This document shows, one piece after another, positions 16,425-24,900 of a stretch of DNA of 64,000 nucleotides. This DNA comes from Halobacterium zhouii (GTDB lineage: Archaea > Halobacteriota > Halobacteria > Halobacteriales > Halobacteriaceae), in the NCBI RefSeq assembly GCF_021249405.1, contig NZ_CP089593.1, positions 744,001-808,000 of the forward strand, given 5' to 3'. Numbering within the stretch: position 1 is the stretch's first letter; every line of letters begins with the position of its first letter. Both the position numbers and the translations under genes were made by a program. Under the pieces are notes generated by a model. That model saw nothing but the letters and a program-made list of their open reading frames with translations, made no database searches and was not told the DNA's origin.

Positions 16425-17011
16425 CGCGAGTCGACTGGCCGCGGGGCTTCCCCCGCACCGGCGCCGGCGACCGCGAACGGAACAACAGCTTCCGCGTCTC
16501 GCTCGCAACGGCGTTCGACGACCTCGAGACGGAACTCAACCGCCTCGGCGTCGACGAGGACGGCTACCGGTACAGCTTCGACGCCCAGCAGCGCCAGACC
16601 GACCAGCGGCCGTACGCGCGAGCGAACCCCGACGACCCGGGATTCGCGCTCCGCTGGAAGATGGACGGCGCACAATACGCTGTCGCTTGTGACGCCTACA
16701 CGGCGCTGCGCGACAACGTGCGCGCCATCGGCCTCTATCTCCGTGAGAAGCGGAAGATGGAGAAGCGACCCGTCGAGACCGGCGAAAGCGAGTTCGCGAA
16801 CGCTCGCCTCCCGCCCGCTGACAAGGACATCGTCGTAGCCAATTCTGTTCGTGGCGCCCACGACGTGCTCAACGTCGCCCCGGATGCGAGCGACGACGAG
16901 GTCCGGGCAGCCTACCGCGAGCGGGTGAAAGACGCACACCCGGACAACGGTGGCAGTGACCGCGAGTTCCAGCGAGTCCGTGACGCCAAGGAGGCGATGC
17001 TCGGTGAGTAA
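16421..17011 (+). CDS. J-domain protein encoded beside the integrase
   Basis: A 196-residue protein starting at a GTG that overlaps the previous stop. The C-terminal 55 residues form a J domain: AHDVLNVAPDASDDEVRAAY, then the hallmark HPD at residues 173-175 (AHPDNGG), then a final helix. J domains stimulate DnaK ATPase. The first 140 residues are not recognised. There is no DnaJ glycine-rich or zinc region, so this is a specialised J protein, perhaps recruiting DnaK to a replication or integration complex as some plasmid and phage systems do. Confidence 0.72.
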   Translation: MTRVDWPRGFPRTGAGDRERNNSFRVSLATAFDDLETELNRLGVDEDGYRYSFDAQQRQTDQRPYARANPDDPGFALRWKMDGAQYAVACDAYTALRDNVRAIGLYLREKRKMEKRPVETGESEFANARLPPADKDIVVANSVRGAHDVLNVAPDASDDEVRAAYRERVKDAHPDNGGSDREFQRVRDAKEAMLGE

Positions 17012-18044
17012 GGAGTTGCAGCCCGTCTCTCCGGCAAACGCAGTCGACCTGTATCTCGACTCGCGGCGTGACGACGCCGCCGCGTGGACGGTGACCTCGC
17101 ACGAAGCGCGACTCCGCCCGTTCGTGGAGTGGTGCCAGACCGAGGACATCGACAATCTGAACGGCCTTACCGGACGCGACCTCTACCAGTACCGCGTCTG
17201 GCGACGCGACGGCGAGTACAGTGGTGCCGACGTCGAGGAACTCGCCCCGGCGACCCTGAAAAGCGCGCTCACCACGCTTCGCGCGTTCTTGCGGTTCTGT
17301 GGGAACATCGAGGCCGTCCACGAGGACCTCTTCGAGAAGGTCCCGATTCCGGCGCTCTCGAACGCCGACGAGGTCTCGGACTCGAAGATGGTGCCCGAGC
17401 GCGCCCCGCCGATTCTGAAGTACCTCGAGCGCTACGAGTACGCCAGCCGCGACCACGTGATCGTCCTGCTCATGTGGCACACGGGCGCTCGCCTCGGCGG
17501 CGTCCGTTCGCTCGACCTCCAGGACTGCGACCTCGACGATAGCAACCCGGGCGTCGAGTACGTCCACCGGCCCGAGCAGGACACGCCCCTGAAGAACGAC
17601 GAGGACAGCGAGCGGTTCAACCGAGTCAGCAGCGAGGTGGCTCGCGTTCTTCGGGACTACATCGACGGCCCGCGCACCGACTCGACCGACGAGTTCCACC
17701 GCGACCCACTGATCACGACTACTCACGGCCGCGCCTCGCCGACGACGATTCGCGAGACGATCTACAAGTGGACGCGTCCGTGCTTCATCGGCGAGGGGTG
17801 CCCACACGATCGCGACCCTGACGAGTGCGAGGCGATGTACTACAAGCAGGCGAGTAAGTGCCCGTCGTCGCGGAGCCCGCACGACTGGCGGAAAGCTCGC
17901 GTGACGAAGTACCGGTACGACGGCATCCCTCGGAGCATCGTCTCTGACCAGCTCAACGCCTCAGAGGACGTTTTGGACAAGCACTACGACCGCGCCTCGA
18001 AGCGCAAGCGCGCCGAGCGGCGCTGGCGAGAAATTCAGCGATAG
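17004..18044 (+). CDS. int: Tyrosine recombinase / integrase
   Basis: A 346-residue phage-type integrase. It has an N-terminal SAM-like DNA-binding domain (about residues 10-105) and a catalytic domain with Arg163 (HTGARLGG), His293-x-x-Arg296 (HDWR) and the nucleophile Tyr328 (KHYDRAS). Four cysteines (260, 266, 275 and 286) before the HxxR box could bind zinc, an arrangement seen in haloarchaeal integrases. It starts at a GTG inside the J-domain gene and is the last gene of the six-gene operon. It should mediate integration and excision of the element; attachment sites normally lie just beyond such a gene, but no tRNA is recognisable here. Confidence 0.92.
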   Translation: MSKELQPVSPANAVDLYLDSRRDDAAAWTVTSHEARLRPFVEWCQTEDIDNLNGLTGRDLYQYRVWRRDGEYSGADVEELAPATLKSALTTLRAFLRFCGNIEAVHEDLFEKVPIPALSNADEVSDSKMVPERAPPILKYLERYEYASRDHVIVLLMWHTGARLGGVRSLDLQDCDLDDSNPGVEYVHRPEQDTPLKNDEDSERFNRVSSEVARVLRDYIDGPRTDSTDEFHRDPLITTTHGRASPTTIRETIYKWTRPCFIGEGCPHDRDPDECEAMYYKQASKCPSSRSPHDWRKARVTKYRYDGIPRSIVSDQLNASEDVLDKHYDRASKRKRAERRWREIQR

Positions 18045-18048
18045 CACC

Positions 18049-18228
18049 ATGACTCACTCCCCAGACAGCGCTCCGACACAACAGTACCGAACGCAGAACA
18101 ATGTTGCAGGCGGCGAGACCGCGGGTACCCGGTCGCGCAACCCCTGCAGCGCCCATTCTCGCGTGTGTTCGTGCTCGGCCGACGAGCGACCTGGTGAGTC
18201 GGGTCGTCACCCAGACGAACAGTGTTAG
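18049..18228 (+). CDS. Possible small cysteine-rich protein after the integrase
   Basis: A 59-codon ORF whose ATG lies 4 bases after the integrase stop. The product has five cysteines in its second half (NPCSAHSRVCSCS and a final Cys). Third-position G+C is only moderate, so coding status is uncertain. The region may instead be the attachment-site end of the element. Confidence 0.35.
   Translation: MTHSPDSAPTQQYRTQNNVAGGETAGTRSRNPCSAHSRVCSCSADERPGESGRHPDEQC
18105..18148. repeat. Imperfect inverted repeat beyond the integrase
   Basis: TGCAGG (18105-18110) pairs with CCTGCA (18143-18148) around an inner near-palindrome GACCGCGGGTACCCGGTC (18117-18134). It lies 61 bases after the integrase stop, where an attachment site or terminator would be expected. 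Which of these it is cannot be told from one copy. Confidence 0.35.
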
Positions 18229-18376
18229 TGGGACGAAGAACCAGTCCAGAACAGGTCACGGAGACCCCACTCCGTAAACCGCCGTGGCGCCGCCTGCCTC
18301 TACTCGTAGCCCCGAAGGAGAGGTGGCAAAAACCAGTCACCGCGCGTCTACGTGTCAAGTCCGAACTATCCTCGGT

Positions 18377-18511
18377 CTATTCGTCGGCGGCAAGGGTGTC
18401 GTGGTGGGCCTCGCCGCAGTTGTCGAAGACCCACGCCACGCCGTAGTCCATCCCCGACATCCTGATGAGGTCGGCCACCCCCACATACTCCACGCTCCAA
18501 TTGTCGGCCAT
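18377..18511 (-). CDS. Small acidic protein, 44 residues
   Basis: ATG at 18511, TAG at 18377-18379. The product starts MADNWSVEYVGVADLIRM and ends AHHDTLAADE. Nearly every codon ends in G or C, unlike the competing frames, which supports real coding. It follows the PH-domain gene by 55 bases on the same strand and may be co-transcribed. No family is recognised; a C-x3-H-H cluster could bind a metal. Confidence 0.5.
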   Translation of the reverse strand: MADNWSVEYVGVADLIRMSGMDYGVAWVFDNCGEAHHDTLAADE

Positions 18512-18566
18512 CGTCGGGGCCTGGCTCTCCACGGCGGGGGCCGGCCGCTTTCCACTGGAACACCAC

Positions 18567-19055
18567 TCACGCGTTCCGTAATCGCCGAACCGTGTTCGAC
18601 ACGGCCTGGTACTCCCGGATACCGTTCAGTTCGATTGACTCGCGGTCGATGGCCATCTCGCGCTGGGACCCGTCTCGCTCACCGAACTCCCGTTCCGTGG
18701 CGGACTCCCCCCGCACCCGCTCAATCTCGAACTCGACGGTGCCCTTGTCCACCAACTTCTCGAGCAGCCCCTGGCTGGTTCGAATATCCCCGGACACGTC
18801 GTCGTATCGGGTTTCCACCGTCGTGCTCCCGGTCACACTCCCCTGCATGTCTATCAGCCGGTTGCTGGTGATGATGTACCTCGTGTGCTTCCATCTGAGG
18901 TACGGCACCAGCAGCCACGCGCCAAAGGAGACGGGGACCAGTATCCAATCCAGCGCGGACATGGCCCCCACGAACGAGGGTTGGATGTCGTGCAGCAGTT
19001 CTTCATCGTCGAAAATTTCGATGCGTCCATCGGCAGCAGTCTGGTCACTGGCCAT
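18567..19055 (-). CDS. PH-domain (bPH2/DUF304-type) membrane protein
   Basis: A 162-residue protein. An N-terminal acidic region (IEIFDDEELLHDIQPS) is followed by a hydrophobic hairpin (LDWILVPVSFGAWLLVPYL) and the DUF304 pattern WKHTRYIITSNRLIDMQG (beta strands of a bacterial PH fold), then TTVETRYDDVSGDIRTSQGL. Proteins of this type sit on the cytoplasmic face of the membrane and their function is generally unknown. A 12-bp palindrome containing a TATA sequence lies 30-41 bases upstream. Confidence 0.7.
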   Translation of the reverse strand: MASDQTAADGRIEIFDDEELLHDIQPSFVGAMSALDWILVPVSFGAWLLVPYLRWKHTRYIITSNRLIDMQGSVTGSTTVETRYDDVSGDIRTSQGLLEKLVDKGTVEFEIERVRGESATEREFGERDGSQREMAIDRESIELNGIREYQAVSNTVRRLRNA

Positions 19056-19084
19056 ACGAGAAGAGTTGGTGTAAATTCACTAAA

Positions 19085-19096
19085 CTGTATATACAG
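19085..19096 (-). promoter_or_regulatory. Palindromic TATA region of the PH-domain gene
   Basis: CTGTATATACAG is a perfect 12-bp palindrome whose centre reads TATATA, about 30-41 bases before the ATG at 19055. It is probably the core promoter and, being symmetric, possibly also a regulator site overlapping it. Confidence 0.45.
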
Positions 19097-19245
19097 GATA
19101 CGTGTTCGTCTCGGTGGCGCGTAGTCGACCCCAGAATCGTCGCGGCCCGTCCCCCCTCACCGGCCTACCAGGGTGGCAAGAGCGCGCGCGAATTTTACGG
19201 TGGGACGGCTGCTTCGACCGGGTCGACTGGTCGCCGCCGGTCACA

Positions 19246-19602
19246 TCAGGGGGCCCCGCCGGTGGGCCAGTCGACCGCGATAACGCTCCCGGAGAGCGCC
19301 ACCCGACCGGCCGGCCCACGCTCCACCCACCCCACGAGTATCGTGAGGACGTCCGCGGCCACCGTGAAGTGGCCGCCAAGCCGAACGCATGGCTCGTGCC
19401 ACCAGCCGCCTCTCCGCTACTGCTCGTCGCTGGCTGTGGCCCGCCACCGGTCATCGTCACCGGGCGCCGTGGCGGCTGCGACCCGCTCGACGATGGCCAG
19501 GCCCGTCTCGTAGCCGCGCCCACGCGTGATGCCGACGACGAGCGCGAGCCCCGCAATCGCCACCGACGACCCGCCGGCGAACGGCCCCCGGTTGAACGCC
19601 AT
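19246..19602 (-). pseudogene. Broken small membrane-protein gene with an in-frame TAG
   Basis: From an ATG at 19602 the frame reads MAFNRGPFAGGSSVAIAGLA and a further hydrophobic stretch, reaching a TAG at 19417-19419. The same frame then continues with another plausible hydrophobic segment (VAADVLTILVGWV) to a TGA at 19246-19248. Both parts have G/C-rich third positions. This looks like one membrane protein cut by a nonsense codon, or two tiny genes. No family is recognised. Confidence 0.3.
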
Positions 19603-19985
19603 CCGCACGGCGATGTCGTGGGTGGGCGGTGCAGGGAGCGCCCGAGGGGCGCGAGCGAACCGCGAGTCAGGGAAGAGGCCCTGAAACGTTGTTTCATTCC
19701 ATCTTGCATTGGTTAAAATCCTGCAGCACCCATGCATTTGTCACCCACTATAACCGTCCAATAGCACAGCGATTAGTGGTCGAACGTCCACCATTCCACG
19801 TTCGTTCGACAGCGGACGCGCGAATGGTTATCAACGATATTCGCGTACAGCCAAACTGGTCGTAATCGAAGGAATCGATCATCGATGTCCGGTCACTGTT
19901 TCCGTTGGATAGGTGAACGCAGCCCCAGACCCTCCTCCCCTCAGAAGCAATCAAGTGATGCCGTTCGAGGAATCGTGAGCGGTGG
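19603..19985. other. Intergenic stretch without a supported gene
   Basis: About 380 bases between the broken membrane gene and the hydrolase gene. Short ORFs here lack coding-like codon use. I see no RNA gene or clear repeat. Confidence 0.4.
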
Positions 19986-20783
19986 TCAATCCGAGTCGAG
20001 AAATTTGGCGAGGACTCGATTGAACCGCTCGGGTTCCTCGATGGTGAGACAGTGTCCGCTCTGTTCGAACAGTTCGAACTGTACGTCCGGGATGAGTTCG
20101 GCCGCGTATCTCACGTTGGCTACGCCTCGCCATTTCTCGTCCGCTCCCGCACAGACGAGGGTCGGAACGTCGATCTCGGGAAGCACGTCCCGGTAATCCC
20201 GCATCGCGTCGAGGAGCATCGAGCCCTGCACTGACGGCGGCGTTCGCGTTTGTTCGTCGAACATCATGTTTCTGCGTTCCCTCGACGGCGGGTCTTTGAG
20301 TAGTGCCTCGATCGAATCGTCGGTGAGTTCCAGCGGGTTCGACTGGATTCCGTCGAGAGCGTCCCGCAAACCCTCGACCATGTACGTCCCGAACTCGTAG
20401 TCCTCTCGTTGGAACGGCGAGGGTTCCATATCGACGTCGACCAGCGCGCGTATCCGCTCGGTACCGAACTGGTTGACGTACTCCCACGAAACGAGCGCTC
20501 CCATCGACCAACCCACCACCGCGACGTCTGTCAGGTTGAGCTGTTCGAGGAAGACCTGAAGATCGCGGGCGTGTTGCGGAAGCGTGTGGCCTGTCTCCGT
20601 CTTCTCCGACCGCCCGTGTCCTCTGAAATCGAGCGCGACCGTGTGGAACTCCTCACTGAGTCCGACCAACTGCGGTTCGAAGAATCTCAGACCGGCAAAC
20701 GCTCCGTGAAGGAACACGATCGGTGGCCCCGCTCCCTGTTCCTCGTAATACAGGTCGGCTCCGTTGCACTGGGCGACTGGCAT
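19986..20783 (-). CDS. Alpha/beta-fold hydrolase
   Basis: A 265-residue cytoplasmic hydrolase. The oxyanion segment is FLHGAFAG, the DFRGHGRS motif follows, the nucleophile elbow GWSMG places Ser93, and the catalytic histidine lies in SGHCLTIEEP near the C-terminus; the acid is probably the Asp of CAGADEKW. The closest recognisable types are esterase, haloperoxidase-like and 3-oxoadipate enol-lactonase-like hydrolases; the substrate cannot be predicted. It stands alone, with a DUF1801-type gene upstream on the same strand. Confidence 0.82.
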   Translation of the reverse strand: MPVAQCNGADLYYEEQGAGPPIVFLHGAFAGLRFFEPQLVGLSEEFHTVALDFRGHGRSEKTETGHTLPQHARDLQVFLEQLNLTDVAVVGWSMGALVSWEYVNQFGTERIRALVDVDMEPSPFQREDYEFGTYMVEGLRDALDGIQSNPLELTDDSIEALLKDPPSRERRNMMFDEQTRTPPSVQGSMLLDAMRDYRDVLPEIDVPTLVCAGADEKWRGVANVRYAAELIPDVQFELFEQSGHCLTIEEPERFNRVLAKFLDSD

Positions 20784-20929
20784 ACTCTACAGTAGGCTTT
20801 GCGCACCATTACCTTTCAGACGACATGCGCTGTATCACTGCACGATAAGCACATGCCTACACGTACGTTGTCTAAAACGGTGGTTTCGAGACGGCTGGGT
20901 TTGGTCGTCTCACGCCTCAGAAATCGATT

Positions 20930-20946
20930 CGTTCGACGGTCGAACG
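20930..20946. terminator. 17-bp odd palindrome 3' of the DUF1801-type gene
   Basis: CGTTCGAC-G-GTCGAACG, two perfect 8-base arms with one central base, lies 26 bases after the minus-strand stop at 20973. It could be a transcript-end hairpin or a protein-binding site; there is no T-run. Confidence 0.3.
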
Positions 20947-20972
20947 GGACGTCACCAGCTCGTCCCGGAGCA

Positions 20973-21785
20973 TCACCAACCCATCCCCGGGTCGTCGGCA
21001 GCCTGACGGACCCAGGGGCCGACCTGCTCCTCGTCCAGCGTATCGGTCTCCTCCAGGTCCAGGGCCTGTCTATCCGGAGCCGTCCCACTGGGTGGCTTCG
21101 GTTCGAGGTACGATTCACACACGAATGTCAGTTTCACGTGTTTCGAGAACGCACTGAACGACGCAAACCATCCCTGACCCTCGATGCCATAGAACGGCTG
21201 GTGATACTTCACGGCGCGGCGCACACCAGGCACTTCGCGTTCGATGAACTCGTCGAATCGTGTCGCGGCCTCGCGCTTCCAACCCGGCAGCGCTGCGATG
21301 TACGCTTTCACCGCTGTTGACCCATCGGTATCGTCCTTCCTTCGCGCCGCCTGGTACTGTTTTTGCCGTCGTTCCCACTCTTCTTCTGTCGGAGTCTGGT
21401 CCGGCAGTTCGATTTCCCCCAACTCCTCGTCCACGATGGTTTTCTCTCCCGATCGGCCTGTGATTGCGGTCACAACCAGAACCGGGTCTGACTCGTCGGG
21501 CCCGGAGAACAGGTCGAAGTCCAGCCGCAACGTCCCCTCCCGCCAGTGGCGGGCGAAACCCACCCATCCGTCGGGATGGTCGTCCCGAGTGTCTCGCTCG
21601 ACTCGGAACAGACCCAGCAAGGCGGGAATGGCGTCGGCGCCCCACTGGAGCCCCCGTTCCAGATCCGTGAATCGAACGCCTTCGTCGTGGTCGGCCTGGT
21701 AGTAGGGTGCTCTGATCGCTCGGTTCGCCGTCACGAGTTCAGAGACCCGCTGGACCGTGATCGGACTGGACGAGCTCATTCTCAC
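20973..21785 (-). CDS. DUF1801 (YdhG-like) domain protein
   Basis: A 270-residue protein. The C-terminal half carries the DUF1801 pattern: VKAYIAALPGWKREAATRFD, then VPGVRRAVKYHQPFYGIEG and FSAFSKHVKLTF. The N-terminal 150 residues (RVSELVTANRAIRAPYYQAD, then a stretch with WVGFARHWREGTLRLDFDLF) are not recognised. DUF1801 proteins share the CyaY/YdhG-like fold and have no firm biochemical role. The first two methionines (21785 and 21779) cannot be separated by sequence. Confidence 0.65.
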   Translation of the reverse strand: MRMSSSSPITVQRVSELVTANRAIRAPYYQADHDEGVRFTDLERGLQWGADAIPALLGLFRVERDTRDDHPDGWVGFARHWREGTLRLDFDLFSGPDESDPVLVVTAITGRSGEKTIVDEELGEIELPDQTPTEEEWERRQKQYQAARRKDDTDGSTAVKAYIAALPGWKREAATRFDEFIEREVPGVRRAVKYHQPFYGIEGQGWFASFSAFSKHVKLTFVCESYLEPKPPSGTAPDRQALDLEETDTLDEEQVGPWVRQAADDPGMGW

Positions 21786-21980
21786 TCACCAGGATGTCGT
21801 ATCGGCTTATCAATAGTCGGTTGGTCGACGTCGAGCAGGACGGCTCGTTCGACGGTCGAGTCGGGCCTGCAGCACTCGTACCCGCCACAGAATCTAGTTC
21901 CGCGCTCAGTCACATCGTGTCGGGCCTGGTTTCGAAATCTGGTTGCGACACGTCACGCCAGATCACGTCGCAACCGGGAT

Positions 21981-24900
21981 TCACCCGTGTGGAGCGCGGA
22001 GGGGCACCAAATCCCCAAGAGGAGTCAGGTCGACAGCGGTTGCGTTAGGTGTCGAGGTGGACGTCGAGGCGGTTGGCGTCTCGGTGGACGCCGGGGTGAT
22101 TGTCGAGGTTGGCACCTCGATGGACGTCGGCGTGGTTGTCGAGGTAGACACCTCGGTGGATATCGAGGTGGTTGTCGAGATCGACGTCTCGGTGGGTGTC
22201 GACGTTGGCGCCTCGGTGGGTGTCGACGTTGGCGTCCCGCTCGGCTGGACCGTCTGGTCACAGAAGTTCTGCGTCACGAGCAGCGAAGCCTGGGAGCGGC
22301 CGAGAAGACCCTCGGCCTCACCGTCAACGAACGTGTCGTTGATGCTGTCCTGCGTGAAGTAGACGCCGATGCCCTCGCTGTCCCAGTCGGGGTCGAGGAT
22401 GTTCGCACGCTGATCGGAGGAGTTCATCCACGATGAGACCACTGCGTCGGCGAACTGCTCGTTCGTAACGGGCCCACTCACTCCCTGAATGTTCTCCCCA
22501 TAGGCACTACAGCCGTCAGTGGCTACCACGCTCTGGTACCGGTCGAGCGGTCCTTCGCCGTCGGGGTTGACGTTCTCGAAGAAGTTCCGCTCGGCCATGT
22601 CCTCGCTGTGTGCTCGGGCGACCGATGCCAGGGTGTCGTTGAATCTCAGGGGGTCGAGCCCGTTCTGCTGGCGAATCTCGTTGACGCGCTCGTGAATCAG
22701 TCGCTCTATCTCCTCGGAGTCGATGAGTCGGGGTTCCTCGACCTGGTGAGCAGGAATCGCGGGGTTGACCCAGAATATCGACCGCCCGGGGTCGGCAGGG
22801 TCGAACCCGTAGCGGGCCGGGTCGACGAACCCGGGGTCGGACTGGTTCAGGGGGTCCGTCCCGTTGGCGACTTCGGCTCCGTCGGTCACGGCGTCCATGT
22901 CGGTGTCCGGCAGGAGCGGGTCCGTTTCGCCGTCGGCCTCCTCGCCGTCGCTGAGGCCGTCGCCGTCGGTGTCCGCTCTCGTCGCGTTCGTCCCGAGGTC
23001 CGCCTCTCGTTCGTCGACCAACCCGTCGCTGTCCGTGTCGACCGGCGAACCGACAAGTTCGACCGACAGCGTCTCGTTGCCGTTCAGCGGGACCACCCGA
23101 CCGTCCTCGCTCGTCGCGTTCAGCGTGTAGTTCCCGGGCGCAAGCCCAGTGGCGGTCACGTTTTCGCCGGGACCGACCGGCGTCGTCCCGACCGTTCCGG
23201 ATTCGTTGGTGACCGTCACGGAGACGCCCAGCTCGTTCGGGTTCTCGACGCTGAACGTCTCGTTACCGACGACGACGGCAAGCGACTCGAGTGGCGTCAC
23301 GGGCGCGGTAACGGTGAAGTTGTACGTCTCGCTGCCGTTGATTGGAACCGCCCGCCCGTCCTCGGCGGTGGCCGTCGCGGTCCAGTTACCGGGCGCGAGA
23401 CCGGCCAGCGTCTCGTTCGACGTGGCCAACACGGACAGCGTCCGGTTGGCGCCGGTCTCGTTCGTGGCGTTGACTGTGACGGCGAGGTCGTTCGGATTCT
23501 CGACGGTCAACGACTGGATCTCGACGGTCGCGGTCAGCGAATCGAGTGCTTGGGGCTCGGGAGTCGTCGGATCGGGGGTCGTTGGCTCCGGAGTCGTCGG
23601 TTCGACCATTGTTGGTTCAGCCGTCGTTGGTTCCGATGTTGTTGGCTCTGCCGTCGTCGGCTCGACCGTCGTTGGTTCGACCGTCGTTGACTCGACTGTC
23701 GTCGGCTCTGCCGTCGTCGGCTCCGGGGTCGTCGGCTCTGCTGCCTGCACCGAGAATGCGAAGCTCTCGTTCCCGTTGACCTGGGCCGTCGCGTTCCCCT
23801 CGCTGGTCGCGGCTAGCGTGTAGTTACCCGCCGGCAGGTTTGAGATGGTCTCTGTCTCGCCCGGGGGGACGGCGAACAACTCGACGGTTCCAGTCTCGTT
23901 GGTCAGGTTTGCCGTCGCGTCCACGCCGGAGGGGTTCGTGACCGTGAGCGTGGCGTTCTCGACCGACGCAGTGAGGTTCGCCTGGCCGACCGGCGGCAGG
24001 GTTGGCGCGGTGGTCTCGATGGAGACGTTCAGCGTCTGCTCGCCGTTGAGGGAGACCGGTTCGCCCGCCTCGATGCTGGCCGTGAGGGTGTAGTTGCCGG
24101 GCGCGAGCGGGAGCGTCGTGGTCTCGTTCGCGGGCACTGTCTCGTTCTGGACCGCACCTGCCTCACCGGTCGCAGTGACCGTGACGGATGCGTCGTTCGG
24201 GTTGGTGACCGAGACGTTGCGCTCGCGCTCGACCACGGTGAGGCTTTCAGCGACCGTCGGGCACTCCTCGACGGTGACGGCGAATTCGGACTCGTTCTGC
24301 TCGCCCAGCGGCACCGTCGTGCCGTCGCCGGTGCTCGCCGTCAGAGTGTAGTCGCCAGCCGACTCCACCACCTGCCGGGTCTCTCCCGCCGCGAGACCTA
24401 CCTGTTCGGTGCCGTTCGGCCCGGCGACGGTCAGTGATACGGGCACGTCGTTCGTGTTGGTGGCGGTGACGTTCGCGCAGTCCGTGGCGACGCCGAGCGA
24501 CCGTATCCGCGGCGGGTCGTCGGGGTCGAGCGGGTCCGTGCCGTCGTCGACCTCCGTCCCGTCGAGGAATCCGTCCCCGTCGGTATCGGGATTGGTCACG
24601 TTGGTCCCGACTTCCGCCTCGACCTCGTCGGGGAGGCCGTCGTCGTCGGCGTCTATCGGGTTCGGGTCGTTGACGTCGAGCGGGTCAGAGTCGTTCTGAA
24701 CCTCGTCGCCGTCGGTGAGGGTGTCGTTGTCCGTGTCGGGGTCGGTCGGGTCGGTGAACACGACGGTCACCTCTCGACCGTCGTCCAGTCCGTCGTCGTC
24801 GGTGTCGGAGTCCTGCGGATCGGTCCCGATCTGTCGCTCCTGGGCGGTCCCCAGTCCGTCCCCGTCGGGGTCCGGGGGTGCAGGGTCGTCGGGGTCGGTC

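Noticed and set aside
18117..18134. GACCGCGGGTACCCGGTC as the exact attachment core
   Set aside because: Palindromic but seen once in the window; without a second copy or an empty-site comparison it cannot be called an att site.
22608..23690. Plus-strand frames opposite the giant surface protein
   Set aside because: They mirror the Asp/Gly and Pro/Thr repeats of the real gene and have no independent features.
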